The notes beneath the pieces are model-generated. The model ran no database searches and had not been told where the DNA came from. It saw only the letters and a program-made list of their open reading frames with translations. A stretch of 64,000 nucleotides of DNA from Gigaspora margarita (lineage: Eukaryota; Glomeromycota; Glomeromycetes; Diversisporales; Gigasporaceae), in assembly GCA_009809945.1 (NCBI GenBank), contig WTPW01000618.1, forward strand, positions 73,191 to 137,190. The letters run 5' to 3'. Position numbers and translations under genes: made by a program. Positions 48,436 through 58,891 of the stretch are shown piece by piece (the stretch's first letter is position 1; the number at the start of each line of letters is the position of its first letter).

Positions 48436-49010
48436 TAAGAGACCTAAGATCGGTGGGTCTATCGATGGATCGGGGTTAGAGCTTCGTGTAACCAGATTTT
48501 TGGTTACGTTTTGGTCAAAAAAGGCGTGTTAGATTTGGCTAAGTGGTTGGGCAGAGTTTCGGTATAATTTAGGCAGAATAGGCGTAGTAATAGCAACTCA
48601 ACAAATGTATACGAGTCTATTAGTTATTTATGTATCAAATATATGTATGTGTATTATTTTATTAAAGACAATAAAGGAACGTTTATAATAGTATATATGT
48701 TTTATTTATCCAAAGGTGGGAATTCAATATCGTTCACCCAAGGGCCAAACGGCCTTTATTTATAGTTATTGTTTCAAGTATACCCCTCAAAAGAATCATT
48801 CCTATTGTTAAAATCCTTAATAATATTATTATTATTATTATCTATAATATTATTATAATCATTTATATTCGCACAATTATCAATATCGGCCAGATCGGTG
48901 ATATCGAACCGATCGGAGAAATCGTGGAAATCGGGCCGGCAAGCCTAAATTTAGCAATATCCGGGGCACGAGTGCAGGTGCCTGCATCAGGTCACGTTTC
49001 CGGTCTCACA
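48436..49010 (-). repeat. 5' LTR (575 bp)
   Basis: Near-identical to the left LTR. The plus-strand start reads TAAGAGACC, one change from TGAGAGACC. High LTR identity indicates a comparatively recent insertion. Confidence 0.9.
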
Positions 49011-49117
49011 GCGGCATTGCGGCATTACGGCACAAAGTAATTACGGCAAATAATACGGCACATGCCGTAACCGTATTAATTTGCCAAATTAATTCTACCG
49101 CCAACACTAGTCTGATG

Positions 49118-50291
49118 TCGGATATTTTGCATCGAGGTACTTTGTACGGGTGTATATATATCTAACGTAGAAATCAACATGTAGTAACAGGTAATATGAA
49201 AAATGCCGTGCAAAATACCTGTGTGTTATTCCCGGTTGAAGAAAAATATGCTACGTAAAATATTCGGGTATTTACCAAAAAATAGTGTGGTTGGTCTGAA
49301 ATTCGATTTTAAGTTAGTTGAAGACCCGTAACTAAATACAAAGTATTACTTGCGAATTATAAACATAAAAATTTTGGTTAAACCCTTTAGGTAAAATTTG
49401 CAAATTTGTAAACGGAGTCTGCATATGCAATTCAGATTTCAGTTGCGAAATGTTGCAGCCCGCAGACTCCGCAATTCAATTTCAGGCATTGGTCAGCGCA
49501 CTATCGTATGGGTGAATTTTTTTGATTTTGGTGATTATTAACATTTTGTAAAATTTAATCCAATCATTTATTGATATTGCATGATTTCTACGATTGTTAA
49601 TTGCTTTTCTTAGTTGTAAATTGCTTATGAACTGATCATAAAGCCACATAATGATAATAACGATAATAACGATAATATTTATAAATCATTTAGAATATTT
49701 CCAACAAAAATTTTCGCCGATATGATGGTAGAGGTACCTATTTTGTACCTAAACACTCAGAAATTTTAATACAAGCGAACGATAACAATTTTAAATAGTC
49801 GTCTATAAAATGTCGATAAAAATTTCCTTCCTAGAATTGTATGTGCTCTTAATTCTCTATTTAGAGATATATTACATTTTTTGTAGTGAAAACTTGTAAA
49901 CTTTTTTATCCGGTAGTGATATCATAATTTCTCAATTCTGCAATTATAAATTATAAAAGCATAACAATCACTGACATAATTCTTTTATCAACAATTTTTA
50001 GTTAAAAAATTTTCATGAATTGGCAAAATATTCTTGTTACAAAGAAGACATTAAATAATTATATCCGAAGCAAAAGAGAAAAACTCACATATCTCTTCAG
50101 CATAAAAATTTAGATACGCACGTATATTGTTTCTATCATCCGACGGTCTACTATGATAGTGTTCACCGAATGACACGAGTCATCTTAGCAATGGTTACGT
50201 CATCTGCCAAATAACGATGTTATTTGACTGTTTATGTGACATTATCCAAAAATTCGCCATAAACCACTGGATAACGTCGTTATTATTACGC
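49118..50291. other. Non-coding; fragment of the 14466 MITE family at 49412-49487
   Basis: GTTGCAGCCCGCAGACTCCG and CAATTTCAGGCATTG at 49453-49487 match one end of the MITE at 14466-14699. The other end is not recognisable. No gene on either strand. Confidence 0.5.
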
Positions 50292-50299
50292 TACACAGC

Positions 50300-50761
50300 T
50301 AGTGTTTCGATCTGTAATCCGCTAATCCAAATGGATCTGATAATTCGGATTGAATACGGATATCCGTATCCGTTAATTTTAACAGGATAGATAGGTAATA
50401 TTTACAGATTAAGGATAAGGATTATCCTGAACATAATAAATGTGAATATAACGATTATAACGATTATTTATTGATCGAAGTATTTTCTATGTTAATTTAT
50501 TAAATTCGAAATTGGCATTCATTTTGTTATATATTGAAATAAATTATTTAAATTTGGTATATTTCAAATAAAACAGCTTCATATTGGCATTTGTAGGCAA
50601 ATTCATAAATGTACTTGGAAGGTGATGGCATTTTGTGCTATCTATCGCTCTAGTATATCATATAGAATCCGGATTTATCCGGATTCTGATTATCGTCCGG
50701 ATACACAATGTAGGATCTAATTTAATCCGGATGGCCCTTAAAGAATAGGATCGAAACACTA
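50300..50761. mobile_element. hAT-type MITE, 462 bp, TCCGGAT repeats, upstream of the F-box gene
   Basis: TAGTGTTTCGATC at the left is inverted at the right (GATCGAAACACTA). The flanks TACACAGC (50292-50299) and TACGCAGC (50762-50769) form an 8-bp TSD differing by one CpG-type transition. Internal ATCCGGAT-type repeats. It ends 241 bp before the start codon of the F-box/LRR gene and could affect its promoter. Confidence 0.82.
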
Positions 50762-50929
50762 TACGCAGCCAATAACTTTTTATCTAACTGCAAATTTAGT
50801 ATATAACATTTCCGGGCCCCTTCGGGGCTCAGATAACGAGTTAACGAGTTATTTTACAAATTCTCAATATTGGCTGCTTCACATGCAGCCTCCTTTTTTT
50901 TTGCATCAGATTACGTATGCACAAACACA

Positions 50930-50949
50930 CACGTGGTTAATTATAAATA
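50930..50949 (+). promoter_or_regulatory. CACGTG box and TATA-like box
   Basis: CACGTG at 50930-50935 and TATAAATA at 50942-50949, 54-61 bp before the ATG at 51003. Spacing is plausible for a core promoter of the F-box/LRR gene. Prediction only. Confidence 0.4.
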
Positions 50950-51002
50950 CAGTACTGCATTACAGAAATTTAAGATCAGCATAAGATCAATTTTTAAAAA
51001 TT

Positions 51003-52655
51003 ATGAAAGAATTACCAAACGAATGCCTTTCCGAAATATTCAAAAAGCTTGATACCGATAATGGAGACTTATTTTCATGTATTCTTGTGAACCGTTTATG
51101 GTGTAGAAATGCAATACCAATATTATGGAGTAAACCACTAGAAAAGTATAGATTCAAAAAAATTCAAGGACTTATAAGAGTCTACCTTTTATCATTAAAT
51201 AATGAAGAACAATTATCGTTAATCCCACTTAATATAAACTTTCCTTTTGGTCCCACTCTTTTATTTAATTACGTTTCATTTATCCGATCGATTAATGGTT
51301 TTAATTTGCTCTTTGGAATCAATAAATGGCTCGATGAAGAAAATTTTCAATATCTTGCTGATGAAGAAGATTATTTTGACTTGAATTTGGGTTATGATTA
51401 TGATGAAGAACTCGATGGTTTCGTTCGTTCCTTTAGTCCAGCTCATATAATCAAATGTACTTTGACTAAAATGTTTCTAAGAATATGTGAAAATCTTGAA
51501 TCTTTATCAGTTGATGGAGTTCTTCTCGACAACTTATTGGAATTAATCTGTAGAAAGACCACTATAACCAACTTGAAATTTTCTCATATTTATCTAGGTT
51601 ATAATGATGTAAAATCTATCTGTGAAATTTCTTCATCAACTTCGTTAGATCTTTCGATTAACAGATTTTATTTTGGTTGGTCAAAAGCATTGACTGATAC
51701 ACTTTGTAACAATACCACTTTGACTACCTTGAAATTTATTTTTAATGATTTTGGTCGTGATGAAGGAAAAGTATTGGCAAAAGTTCTTGATGAAAATTTA
51801 TCAATAACTTCTTTGGATCTTAGTTCTAATCATATTGACTATTTTGGTGTAAAGGCGTTAGCAAATGTTCTTTGTAAAGATATACCTTTGGTTTCCTTGA
51901 ATCTTTATGATAATCTTCTTAGTGTAGGTTCTGCTAAAGAATTGGCTGAAGTCATTCGTAAAAATTCAACTTTGAAATCTTTGGATCTTGGTCATAATAA
52001 TTTTGGCGCCAAAGGTGGAAAATTTTTAGCAAAAGTTCTTGGTCAAAATTCTTCTTTGACCCTTCTAGGTCTTAATGATACTAAACTCGGTCCTAAAGGC
52101 GGTGAGGCTATTGCTGAAGCTCTTTGTAAAAATACTACTTTAACATCTCTACGTCTTAGTACAAATAATATTGGTCCTAAAGGTGGAAAAGCATTGGCAA
52201 GTTCTCTTTGCAAAAATATCTCTCTAACCTCTTTGGAACTTAGTTGCAATAAACTTTATATTGAAGGAGGAGAGGCAATAGCGAACACTCTTTATGAAAA
52301 TTCTACTCTAACTTACTTAAATCTATGGGGAAATAATCTTGGTTTAAAAGCTATAAAAGCATTAGCAAGTGCTCTTTCAAAAAATATCGCTCTAACCACT
52401 TTAAAACTCGGATGTAACGAAATTGGTTTTGAAGGTGCTAAAGCATTAGCAGAAGCTCTTTATAAAAATAATACTTTAAAAGTATTAGGACTTCCATTTA
52501 ATGAAATCGATTTTGAAGGTGGAAATCTTTTTGTTGAAGCTCTTCATGAAAATAATAGATTATCCATATTAAAGCTTGATAGTAATAAGATTAGACCAAA
52601 GGAGGAAATATTTTTGATAAAAGCTAGCAGAAATATAATTAAATTTATATTTTGA
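51003..52655 (+). CDS. F-box / RNI-type leucine-rich-repeat protein, 550 aa, intronless
   Basis: Residues 3-42 (LPNECLSEIFKKL ... LVNRLWCRNAIPILW) are an F-box, which binds Skp1 in SCF ubiquitin ligases. After a less conserved acidic linker (about 115-140), residues about 160-545 hold roughly 13 repeats of 28 residues of the ribonuclease-inhibitor type (for example KGGEAIAEALCKNTTLTSLRL). These form a curved substrate-binding solenoid. Likely a substrate receptor for protein ubiquitination; target unknown. The ATG was chosen because the F-box begins at once after it and no in-frame upstream extension looks coding. No signal peptide or membrane span. F-box/LRR genes of this layout are numerous in glomeromycotan fungi. 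Repeats 7-9 are especially alike, suggesting recent internal duplication. The short open frame on the opposite strand inside it is a shadow. Confidence 0.92.
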   Translation: MKELPNECLSEIFKKLDTDNGDLFSCILVNRLWCRNAIPILWSKPLEKYRFKKIQGLIRVYLLSLNNEEQLSLIPLNINFPFGPTLLFNYVSFIRSINGFNLLFGINKWLDEENFQYLADEEDYFDLNLGYDYDEELDGFVRSFSPAHIIKCTLTKMFLRICENLESLSVDGVLLDNLLELICRKTTITNLKFSHIYLGYNDVKSICEISSSTSLDLSINRFYFGWSKALTDTLCNNTTLTTLKFIFNDFGRDEGKVLAKVLDENLSITSLDLSSNHIDYFGVKALANVLCKDIPLVSLNLYDNLLSVGSAKELAEVIRKNSTLKSLDLGHNNFGAKGGKFLAKVLGQNSSLTLLGLNDTKLGPKGGEAIAEALCKNTTLTSLRLSTNNIGPKGGKALASSLCKNISLTSLELSCNKLYIEGGEAIANTLYENSTLTYLNLWGNNLGLKAIKALASALSKNIALTTLKLGCNEIGFEGAKALAEALYKNNTLKVLGLPFNEIDFEGGNLFVEALHENNRLSILKLDSNKIRPKEEIFLIKASRNIIKFIF

Positions 52656-52675
52656 TATATCGATATTTAAATTCA

Positions 52676-52681
52676 AATAAA
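52676..52681 (+). terminator. AATAAA polyadenylation signal
   Basis: AATAAA 21 nt after the stop codon of the F-box/LRR gene. Confidence 0.5.
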
Positions 52682-54067
52682 GTTCTCTATGTTTAATATT
52701 CGATAAAGTCATGTTACATTTTATAATTCAATTGATTCAATATAAATATAGAGTGCATGTTCTTACTGTTCAATTATTTTATATCATTATCTATTCGTCC
52801 GTTATACGCCGTATAATACGATAGAGATGTTAATGGTTTAACTCTTCTATAATGCTCTTTCTTTATAAGATATATTTTCTATTAAAAAGAATCAGTTTTT
52901 TTAAGCCAAAAGAAATAATGAAAACCTATAACGCATTAACACAGTATGTTGTGTAACTTTGATCTAAAATTATATCTCATGAGATATCGTTTTAAAGATT
53001 TTAACTTAATTATAGATTTACCGATTTATTATTGTTTCTTGATGAGTAATGGCTTCAAAAGGTTACTAATTATGCTGGGTAATGGTTTCAAAAAAAAAAA
53101 TTATCTCTTCATATGTTAGGCAGGCAAATTTGCCTGCAAATTTTATTTTTTGCATAATTGTTAAAACTGTGGATAGGAGAGGTTCCCTAAAAGCTATTTA
53201 AATTAATTCAGTTAGCTTTATACAATACTTTGGCAAAGAATTAATTTTAAATTTTTCATATTAAAATTTTTACTAACTATAGATTATATTTTCGCCTAAA
53301 TATAAAAGAAAATTACTTCGATTCACAGGCTGTGAAATTCGCATCCCTGTTTCAAAAAAGATTTCTATTTAAGTTAGGGTTAGGGTTAGGGTTATAATAA
53401 ATAGCAAACTTATAATGAAATTTAGCATGGAATTTTTTTTTTGCATAAAAAAAAAGTAGTAAATTTTGCGTTATATAAGCAATTTTTTGATTTTTCGTAT
53501 AAAATCTTTGGGTTTGTTACACAAAGAAAATTTGCAGACTATTCTGCAATTTTAATTGGCAGATGCTGGGCTGTGAAATTCACAGTCTGTTAAGATTAGC
53601 AATACTCTATATAAAATTATATCAAAAGTATTAAAAATATTCAACAGTGAATAACTTTTGATTCACTAATCTGTTTTGGATGATTTAAATATCAAAATAA
53701 TCATCTAAATGATAAGATTCTAATGAGCATAAAATCATTATAATTCGATTACAGAATACCAAGATCGATTATGTTTATTTATATTACAAATCTTTATTGA
53801 TTTTAGGATCCTATAATCAGATTTTAATGATTTGGACTTATTAGAATTGTCTCACTGAGATGATCATTTTGGTAGTTAAATCATCCAAAAGGATCTTTTA
53901 CAAAAATTACTAAATATAAAAAATCTGCAAAAAGTCAAAAACAAGTAAACTAATTACTATAATAAAAATAACTGACAAAAAGACCAAAAATAATCAGACT
54001 ATTATAATACCCTACCCCTTTATATAATTTCAATATACATAAAAATAATACATTAAACTAGGGATTA
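52682..54067. other. Non-coding; diverged copies of the GTCTCA module and a TTAGGG patch
   Basis: GTTAGG is repeated about four times at 53371-53393. CAGGCTGTGAAATTCGCA at 53326 is partly inverted at 53566-53589, suggesting a foldback element without a visible TSD. At 53640-53890 an inverted pair of the module known from 41478-42232 is found (ATTGTCTCACTGAGATGAT). No gene. Confidence 0.45.
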
Positions 54068-54069
54068 TA

Positions 54070-54484
54070 TAGTGCGGGACACTTAAAAGCTTTACAAATT
54101 TTAATAGCTAATAATATTTAATATAAAAATAATATCACAAAAAGCAAGCCACTATTTTGTAGTTTAGCTAATTTGCTACAACTTAGCAGCCTTTTTTTTT
54201 TTTTTTAAAAAAAACATTGTATACTTTTTTAATTAATGTGTTTAAAAGTATAGTATTTTTATATGATACATAAAAATTTAGCTTAAAATGTGACAAGCCA
54301 TATGATTTTAGCTTACTGCTATTGGCTAATTTAAAATTAATTATAAAATTAATTTTAAAATATTTTTTAATAATTAATTTTCAGCCTATCAAAATGCAAG
54401 AATTCACAAAAACATCAAATTTCAATATGAAATTTTTGAAAATGTGACAAATTTTAGAATATAGCCTTTAAGTGTCCTGCACTG
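54070..54484. mobile_element. Tc1/mariner-like MITE, 415 bp, TA target
   Basis: Left TAGTGCGGGACACTTAAAAG and right CTTTAAGTGTCCTGCACTG are inverted. TA stands directly outside both ends. No 8-bp duplication exists, so despite the TAGTG start it fits Tc1/mariner better than hAT. Non-coding. Confidence 0.55.
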
Positions 54485-54486
54485 TA

Positions 54487-56888
54487 CCAGAGTCAGATAT
54501 TACTTGTGTTATCTGCAATTAACTGGTTAACTGAGTAATAACTAGTGTTATCTAGGTAGATTCACCAGACTAATACCTGGGTAGATTCATTCAAGTAATA
54601 CCATACCTGGGTAATATCCAAGTAGAAAGACTAAATATTTTTTTGTCTGGGTAATCAAATATTAATAGAATTGTAACTAATAAGTGTCATCAAACACAAG
54701 GTTTTTATATACCATAACTTAAAATATCTGTCATTTGTCACTGAACAAATTATATAATAGAACAAATGTAAAATTTGATTGACTACAATAATTCATGTAA
54801 TTTATGTAATAATCACATAGCAGCTTACTTAGGTAAAACAAGTAAAATTTTATATCTAGGATATCTATTAATTATCCAAGTAACCTGTGGGTTTACTTAC
54901 TAGTTAACCATGTAATATTTTTTTAGCTGAGTACAATTACTATATTAATCCAATTTTAAACAATTTTTTTGAAAAATGTTAATTGTTTTATATTTTGTAG
55001 AATTAAAATAAAAATTTTAATAATAATTTGGGACCAAATATATTTAAAAAAATTTTAAAATTAAAACTTTAATTATTTTTTCTAATTTTATAAAAATAGA
55101 TTGATTTTAGAATTTTATATTTTGGAGCATATGCGTTGTGACATGCCTCATAAGTTCTGGTATAACATGAGATCAAAACAATAATTAATTTGTTAGTTTA
55201 GGGTTAGGGTGAGGGTAGGGTTACGTTAAGGTTAGGTTAGGGTTAGGGTAGGTTATTTTAGCAAAAGGTTCTAACCCAAAATTTTGTGAAGAATTTTTTT
55301 TGTTATAACGTGAAAGGTAGTTTCATAAGCAAAATTTTGAGCTACAAGCGATTTTTTAGAAACATTGCTATTTTTTTCGATTTCACATTACATCTGATCT
55401 TACAATCTGATTGGTTGATCAGATAAGTGCGTTACAATGCACATGCGCCAAATTACATAAACCTTAATTTTAAATTTGAATAAAATTATATAAAAAATTT
55501 ATATTGATTTATAATAAATTTATTATTTAAAAACAAAATCTATATCACTAAAGTTATGAAGTATCCATTTGCTTAAAATAATCTAATTAATCGAATTTGG
55601 ATACCATAATTAAGATCATTATCTGATCTGCATTAGGTATGTACATATATGTGCTTTTCTATTCTCTAAGTTCAAAATAAATCCAGAAGCCAGAACTTTT
55701 TATTTTTGTAATACATAAATAGCTTTCATAATTTATGTAATAGAGACCTTGTAGTTAATATTATATATTATTATTTGTATTATCTTTAAGATCTGTGTGA
55801 TAATACAAGTCAAACTTAAATTATTAAATTATGGATACCTTTGACTGTTAAATATTATTAATACAACTCTTAAATTAAATTTTGAAAAAAAGACTTTATA
55901 TTTGTGAATTATATAATAAACTTGTATAAGAAATATTTTTTTGTTAAAATTGAAAGATAATTCTTATATTAAATTTTAACAAGTAAGCAATTTTTTTGAA
56001 ATGAATATTTGTTTTGATGTTTCCTGTTTGTTTCATTATATTAATTTTTGATTTACTATAAGCATTAATATATATCTATATTTTATAAGCATTGTTTATT
56101 ATATCAGCAGATTTACAGAATTGAAATTGGGCCCTAAAAATGATTTCCAAAATATGATTGTTTACAAAAATTTATTGGTCAGATAATGGTCTGATGATCA
56201 ACAAAAAAATAATTGATCAATATAAATAAACCTATTAATAAGCATAAATTATTAGATCTTAGAGATAAAATAAAAATTATATAAAAATTGGATCTTGAAA
56301 AAAGGTCCAATTCTGTAAATCTGCCAATATGCATAGTTAATCACTGTTTATATAATTAATATATATATATATATATGATATTTGATAGCAAGTTTACAAT
56401 TTTTAATAGAACTGCTAATATTTTAAAAAATTATAAAGTCTTAAAGTTTTTTAAGCTTATATTACAGGTTGAATAAAACTATATCAAACAGCAATTAAAT
56501 TTTAATAGGTTTTCTATAGCAATAAAATACCCACATAGAAAATTACTAGTAGAAAAATTCTAAATGGTCCTGATTAGTTTCTGATTTCAAACAGAAATTT
56601 GGCAGAAATAAGAGACTTTTCAGAACTATTTAGAATCAAAATTGATATACCAGTATGTCTATTAACAAGGACCCCAGATATCTCTGATATAGATTATATT
56701 TTTTTAGCAAATAAGACCAAATTTGGTTAAAGGCCCAAATTTAAATTTTAGCAAATTAAAGTCAATTAAGACAATAGTCCTATTTTTAGTTTCAGCAAAA
56801 TGGTTGGATTTTTGTATTGTCATAATTTATTTTTTGTTGAATTATTCCTTTTTTGGAGAGGATAAATAAAAAAGCCCATATCACTTAT
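54487..56888. other. Non-coding; further foldback pieces
   Basis: 54500-54910 is rich in TAATACCTGGGTA-like repeats. 55124-55449 has inverted ends GGAGCATATGCGTTGT / GCAATGTAACGCACTT-type with a TTAGGG-rich interior (55197-55255). 56108-56328 has inverted GCAGATTTACAGAATTG ends. TSDs were not found for these. No gene. Confidence 0.4.
55197..55257. repeat. Telomere-like TTAGGG interstitial repeats
   Basis: GGTTAGGG-type units about eight times with errors. Short and inside transposon-like DNA, so interstitial rather than a chromosome end. Confidence 0.6.
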
Positions 56889-57799
56889 TAGGAAAATAAA
56901 TAAGGTGCAGATCTGCACAAATCTGCAACCCTGAAAATTTTTAACAAATTTTGCAATATCTTGTAATCCAATAGTCCAAACTTAAAGATTTTGGTACCAT
57001 TTGATTCACTTGATGAGCTGGATCGATTGTTACAAAATTGTTGAATTCAAATCACTAGAATGCAAGAAAACTCTATTTATATAAATTTTATAAATATCAA
57101 ACAATCTTGCCAACCAGTGGTTCAAATTTAATAATTTTGGCACCATTCAATTCCTCTTGATGAGATAGTTCAAACAGTACCAAAAGCATTAAAATTGGAT
57201 TACTAGTTAAGGGCAGCCAATTATCATGTAATATTTTTTACTTAGTAGCCATCCTTATCCATGTATAGTGTGATCACTTTATCTAATTTGAATTGGTTAA
57301 TATAATATATAGACATGATCACTGCCTCTAACATGTATCCATAGTAAAAATCATGTGATAAATAGCATGCCCTAACAAGTTATTTTAAAAATGATTGCAG
57401 TGCAGTTCTGCACAGAAGTTTAAATTTCTTTTTAAATTTCTGTGCAGAACTGTGCTACAAATCATTTTTTATAAATAACTTGTTAACTAGTAATTCAATT
57501 TTGGTATTTTTAATAATATTCGAACTGCTTCATTAAGAGGAATGGATAGTACTAAATCATTAAATAAGGACAACTAGTTGGCAAGATTTTTTGATATTTA
57601 TAAAATTTACATAAAATGGGTTTTATTGTGTTCTAGTAATTGGAATTCAATAATTTTGGTACTATTCGATCCAGCTTATTGAGATGACTCGAATGGTACC
57701 AAATTGTTAAGTTTGGACTACTGGATTACAAGTTTTTGCAAAATTTATTAACTTTTCAGGGTCACAGATTTGTGCCAATCTGCATCTTATTTTTTCCTA
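56889..57799. mobile_element. Palindromic foldback element, ~0.9 kb
   Basis: The left arm (TAGGAAAATAAATAAGGTGC) and right arm (ATCTTATTTTTTCCTA) are inverted throughout, meeting near 57430 at CAGTTCTGCACAGAA / TTCTGTGCAGAACTG. Each arm holds ATTTTGGTACCATT-type modules around GTCTCA-like centres. Flanks match at only 5 of 8, so the superfamily is uncertain. The left arm is interrupted by 57211-57372. Confidence 0.6.
57211..57372. mobile_element. PIF/Harbinger-type (Tourist-like) MITE, 162 bp, TAA TSD
   Basis: It starts GGGCAGCCAATTATCATG and ends CATGTGATAAATAGCATGCCC (inverted). TAA duplicates on both sides (57208-57210 and 57373-57375). The other arm of the surrounding palindrome keeps the uninterrupted site (ACTAGTTAACAAGTTATT inverted). 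That sister arm proves the exact insertion and the 3-bp duplication. Confidence 0.75.
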
Positions 57800-58891
57800 T
57801 AGCCTATTTATATGAAATTTTATTAAGACAATCAACTTTGCATTACTGACAAAGTTGTAGAATGAGTCAAAAATCTTTAGTTTATAAGATATCATTTGAT
57901 ATTTTATTATTAAAATTTGCCTTTATTATCAAAATATATTACAAAACATATGTGAAAAAGTGATCTACAAAGAAATATTGATATTTTTAAATAAAAAAAC
58001 TATTCTAAAATAAAATTAAACCAAATAATTTGAAATTTTAGAAAGTAAAATTTATTTAGTTATCTATTACTTTTATAGTGCACAGTAACTTGTTTCATTT
58101 GAACTAAAAATCAGAGTGAGTACCAGAATTTTTCCATTTTTATCAAAATTGAAAATTTAGAAAATTCTGAATCTGGAAATAAATTAAAAATCTAAATATC
58201 TTCATCAATATTAATTTAGTTTTGATAAAATTTTAACTAAAAATAACTGAATACAATATCTTTCAACTTACTTAGTAGTCTGTTGAAGGTTTTATTTTGA
58301 GAAAGTCCTTCTAGAAGAATTTGAAATTTAGAGAAAAACTTGTAAAAATATAGATATTCAAATCAACAAAAATGTTAATATCTTCGTGAGTTTCAAGATT
58401 TTTTCATAAAATTTGAGATTCCACAAGTTGAAGATAACATATCTGGCTTTAGTACAACTGTGTTATGCAGCTACCCAATATTTATAATTATTTGAATTAT
58501 CTGAATTGGTTATGCATATAATTGATTAAAGGTTATAATCATTATAATTAATCAAAAAATTATAATCAACCAAACAAACTTCTTGAAATTGATCATATCA
58601 AGTTCAAATCTCTAATTGTAATTGATTAAACTTTATAATTGATCATAGCCTTTTGATTGATTATAATCAATCAAATGACTATGATTGATCATTGGGTTTG
58701 ATTAATCATGATTGAACAACAAATTTCATGATAGATTATAACCAATTTGATCAAGCAATTGGTCATTTTATGATCAATTTTAATCTCTGTCATCAATAAA
58801 AGCTGGTAATTGAAAATTGTTATTATTGCTAGAGCACATATTAGAACTGGTAGATAATTTGAGTTCAAGTTTGTAAAAAATATATAAATTA
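57800..58891. other. Non-coding; TTGATTATAATCAA repeats at 58500-58720
   Basis: ATTGATTATAATCAAT-like palindromic words recur about every 20-40 bp at 58500-58720. No gene is supported. Confidence 0.45.

Larger units (their letters stand above)
45341..49010 (-). mobile_element. Non-autonomous LTR retrotransposon carrying Sel1-like repeats
   Basis: Two near-identical LTRs (45341-45933 and 48436-49010) enclose 2.5 kb coding on the minus strand, so the right LTR is the 5' one. GCGG flanks both sides (4-bp TSD). On the minus strand, TGGTGGTGACTGTGAG a few bases after the 5' LTR fits a primer binding site. GGGGAGGAA directly before the 3' LTR is a polypurine tract. The interior keeps a gag zinc-knuckle remnant followed by degenerate Sel1-like repeats. 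No protease, reverse transcriptase, RNase H or integrase is visible, so it must depend on another element. Confidence 0.85.
44574..49109. mobile_element. hAT-type element, 4.5 kb including insertions, perfect 8-bp TSD
   Basis: Left TAGTGTTGGCGGTAGAATTA and right TTAATTCTACCGCCAACACTA are inverted. GTCTGATG flanks both sides (44566-44573 and 49110-49117). Its own DNA is full of GCCGTAATG / CATTACGGC units in both orientations. Two later insertions sit inside: the TA-flanked MITE 45017-45131 and the LTR element 45341-49010. Without the LTR element it would be under 0.9 kb and non-coding. Confidence 0.85.

Noticed and set aside
54070..54484. hAT assignment from the TAGTG start
   Set aside because: No 8-bp duplication is present; TA on both sides fits Tc1/mariner better.
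53371..55257. Chromosome end (telomere) from TTAGGG repeats
   Set aside because: Short, imperfect, interstitial and inside transposon-like DNA, with more sequence on both sides.
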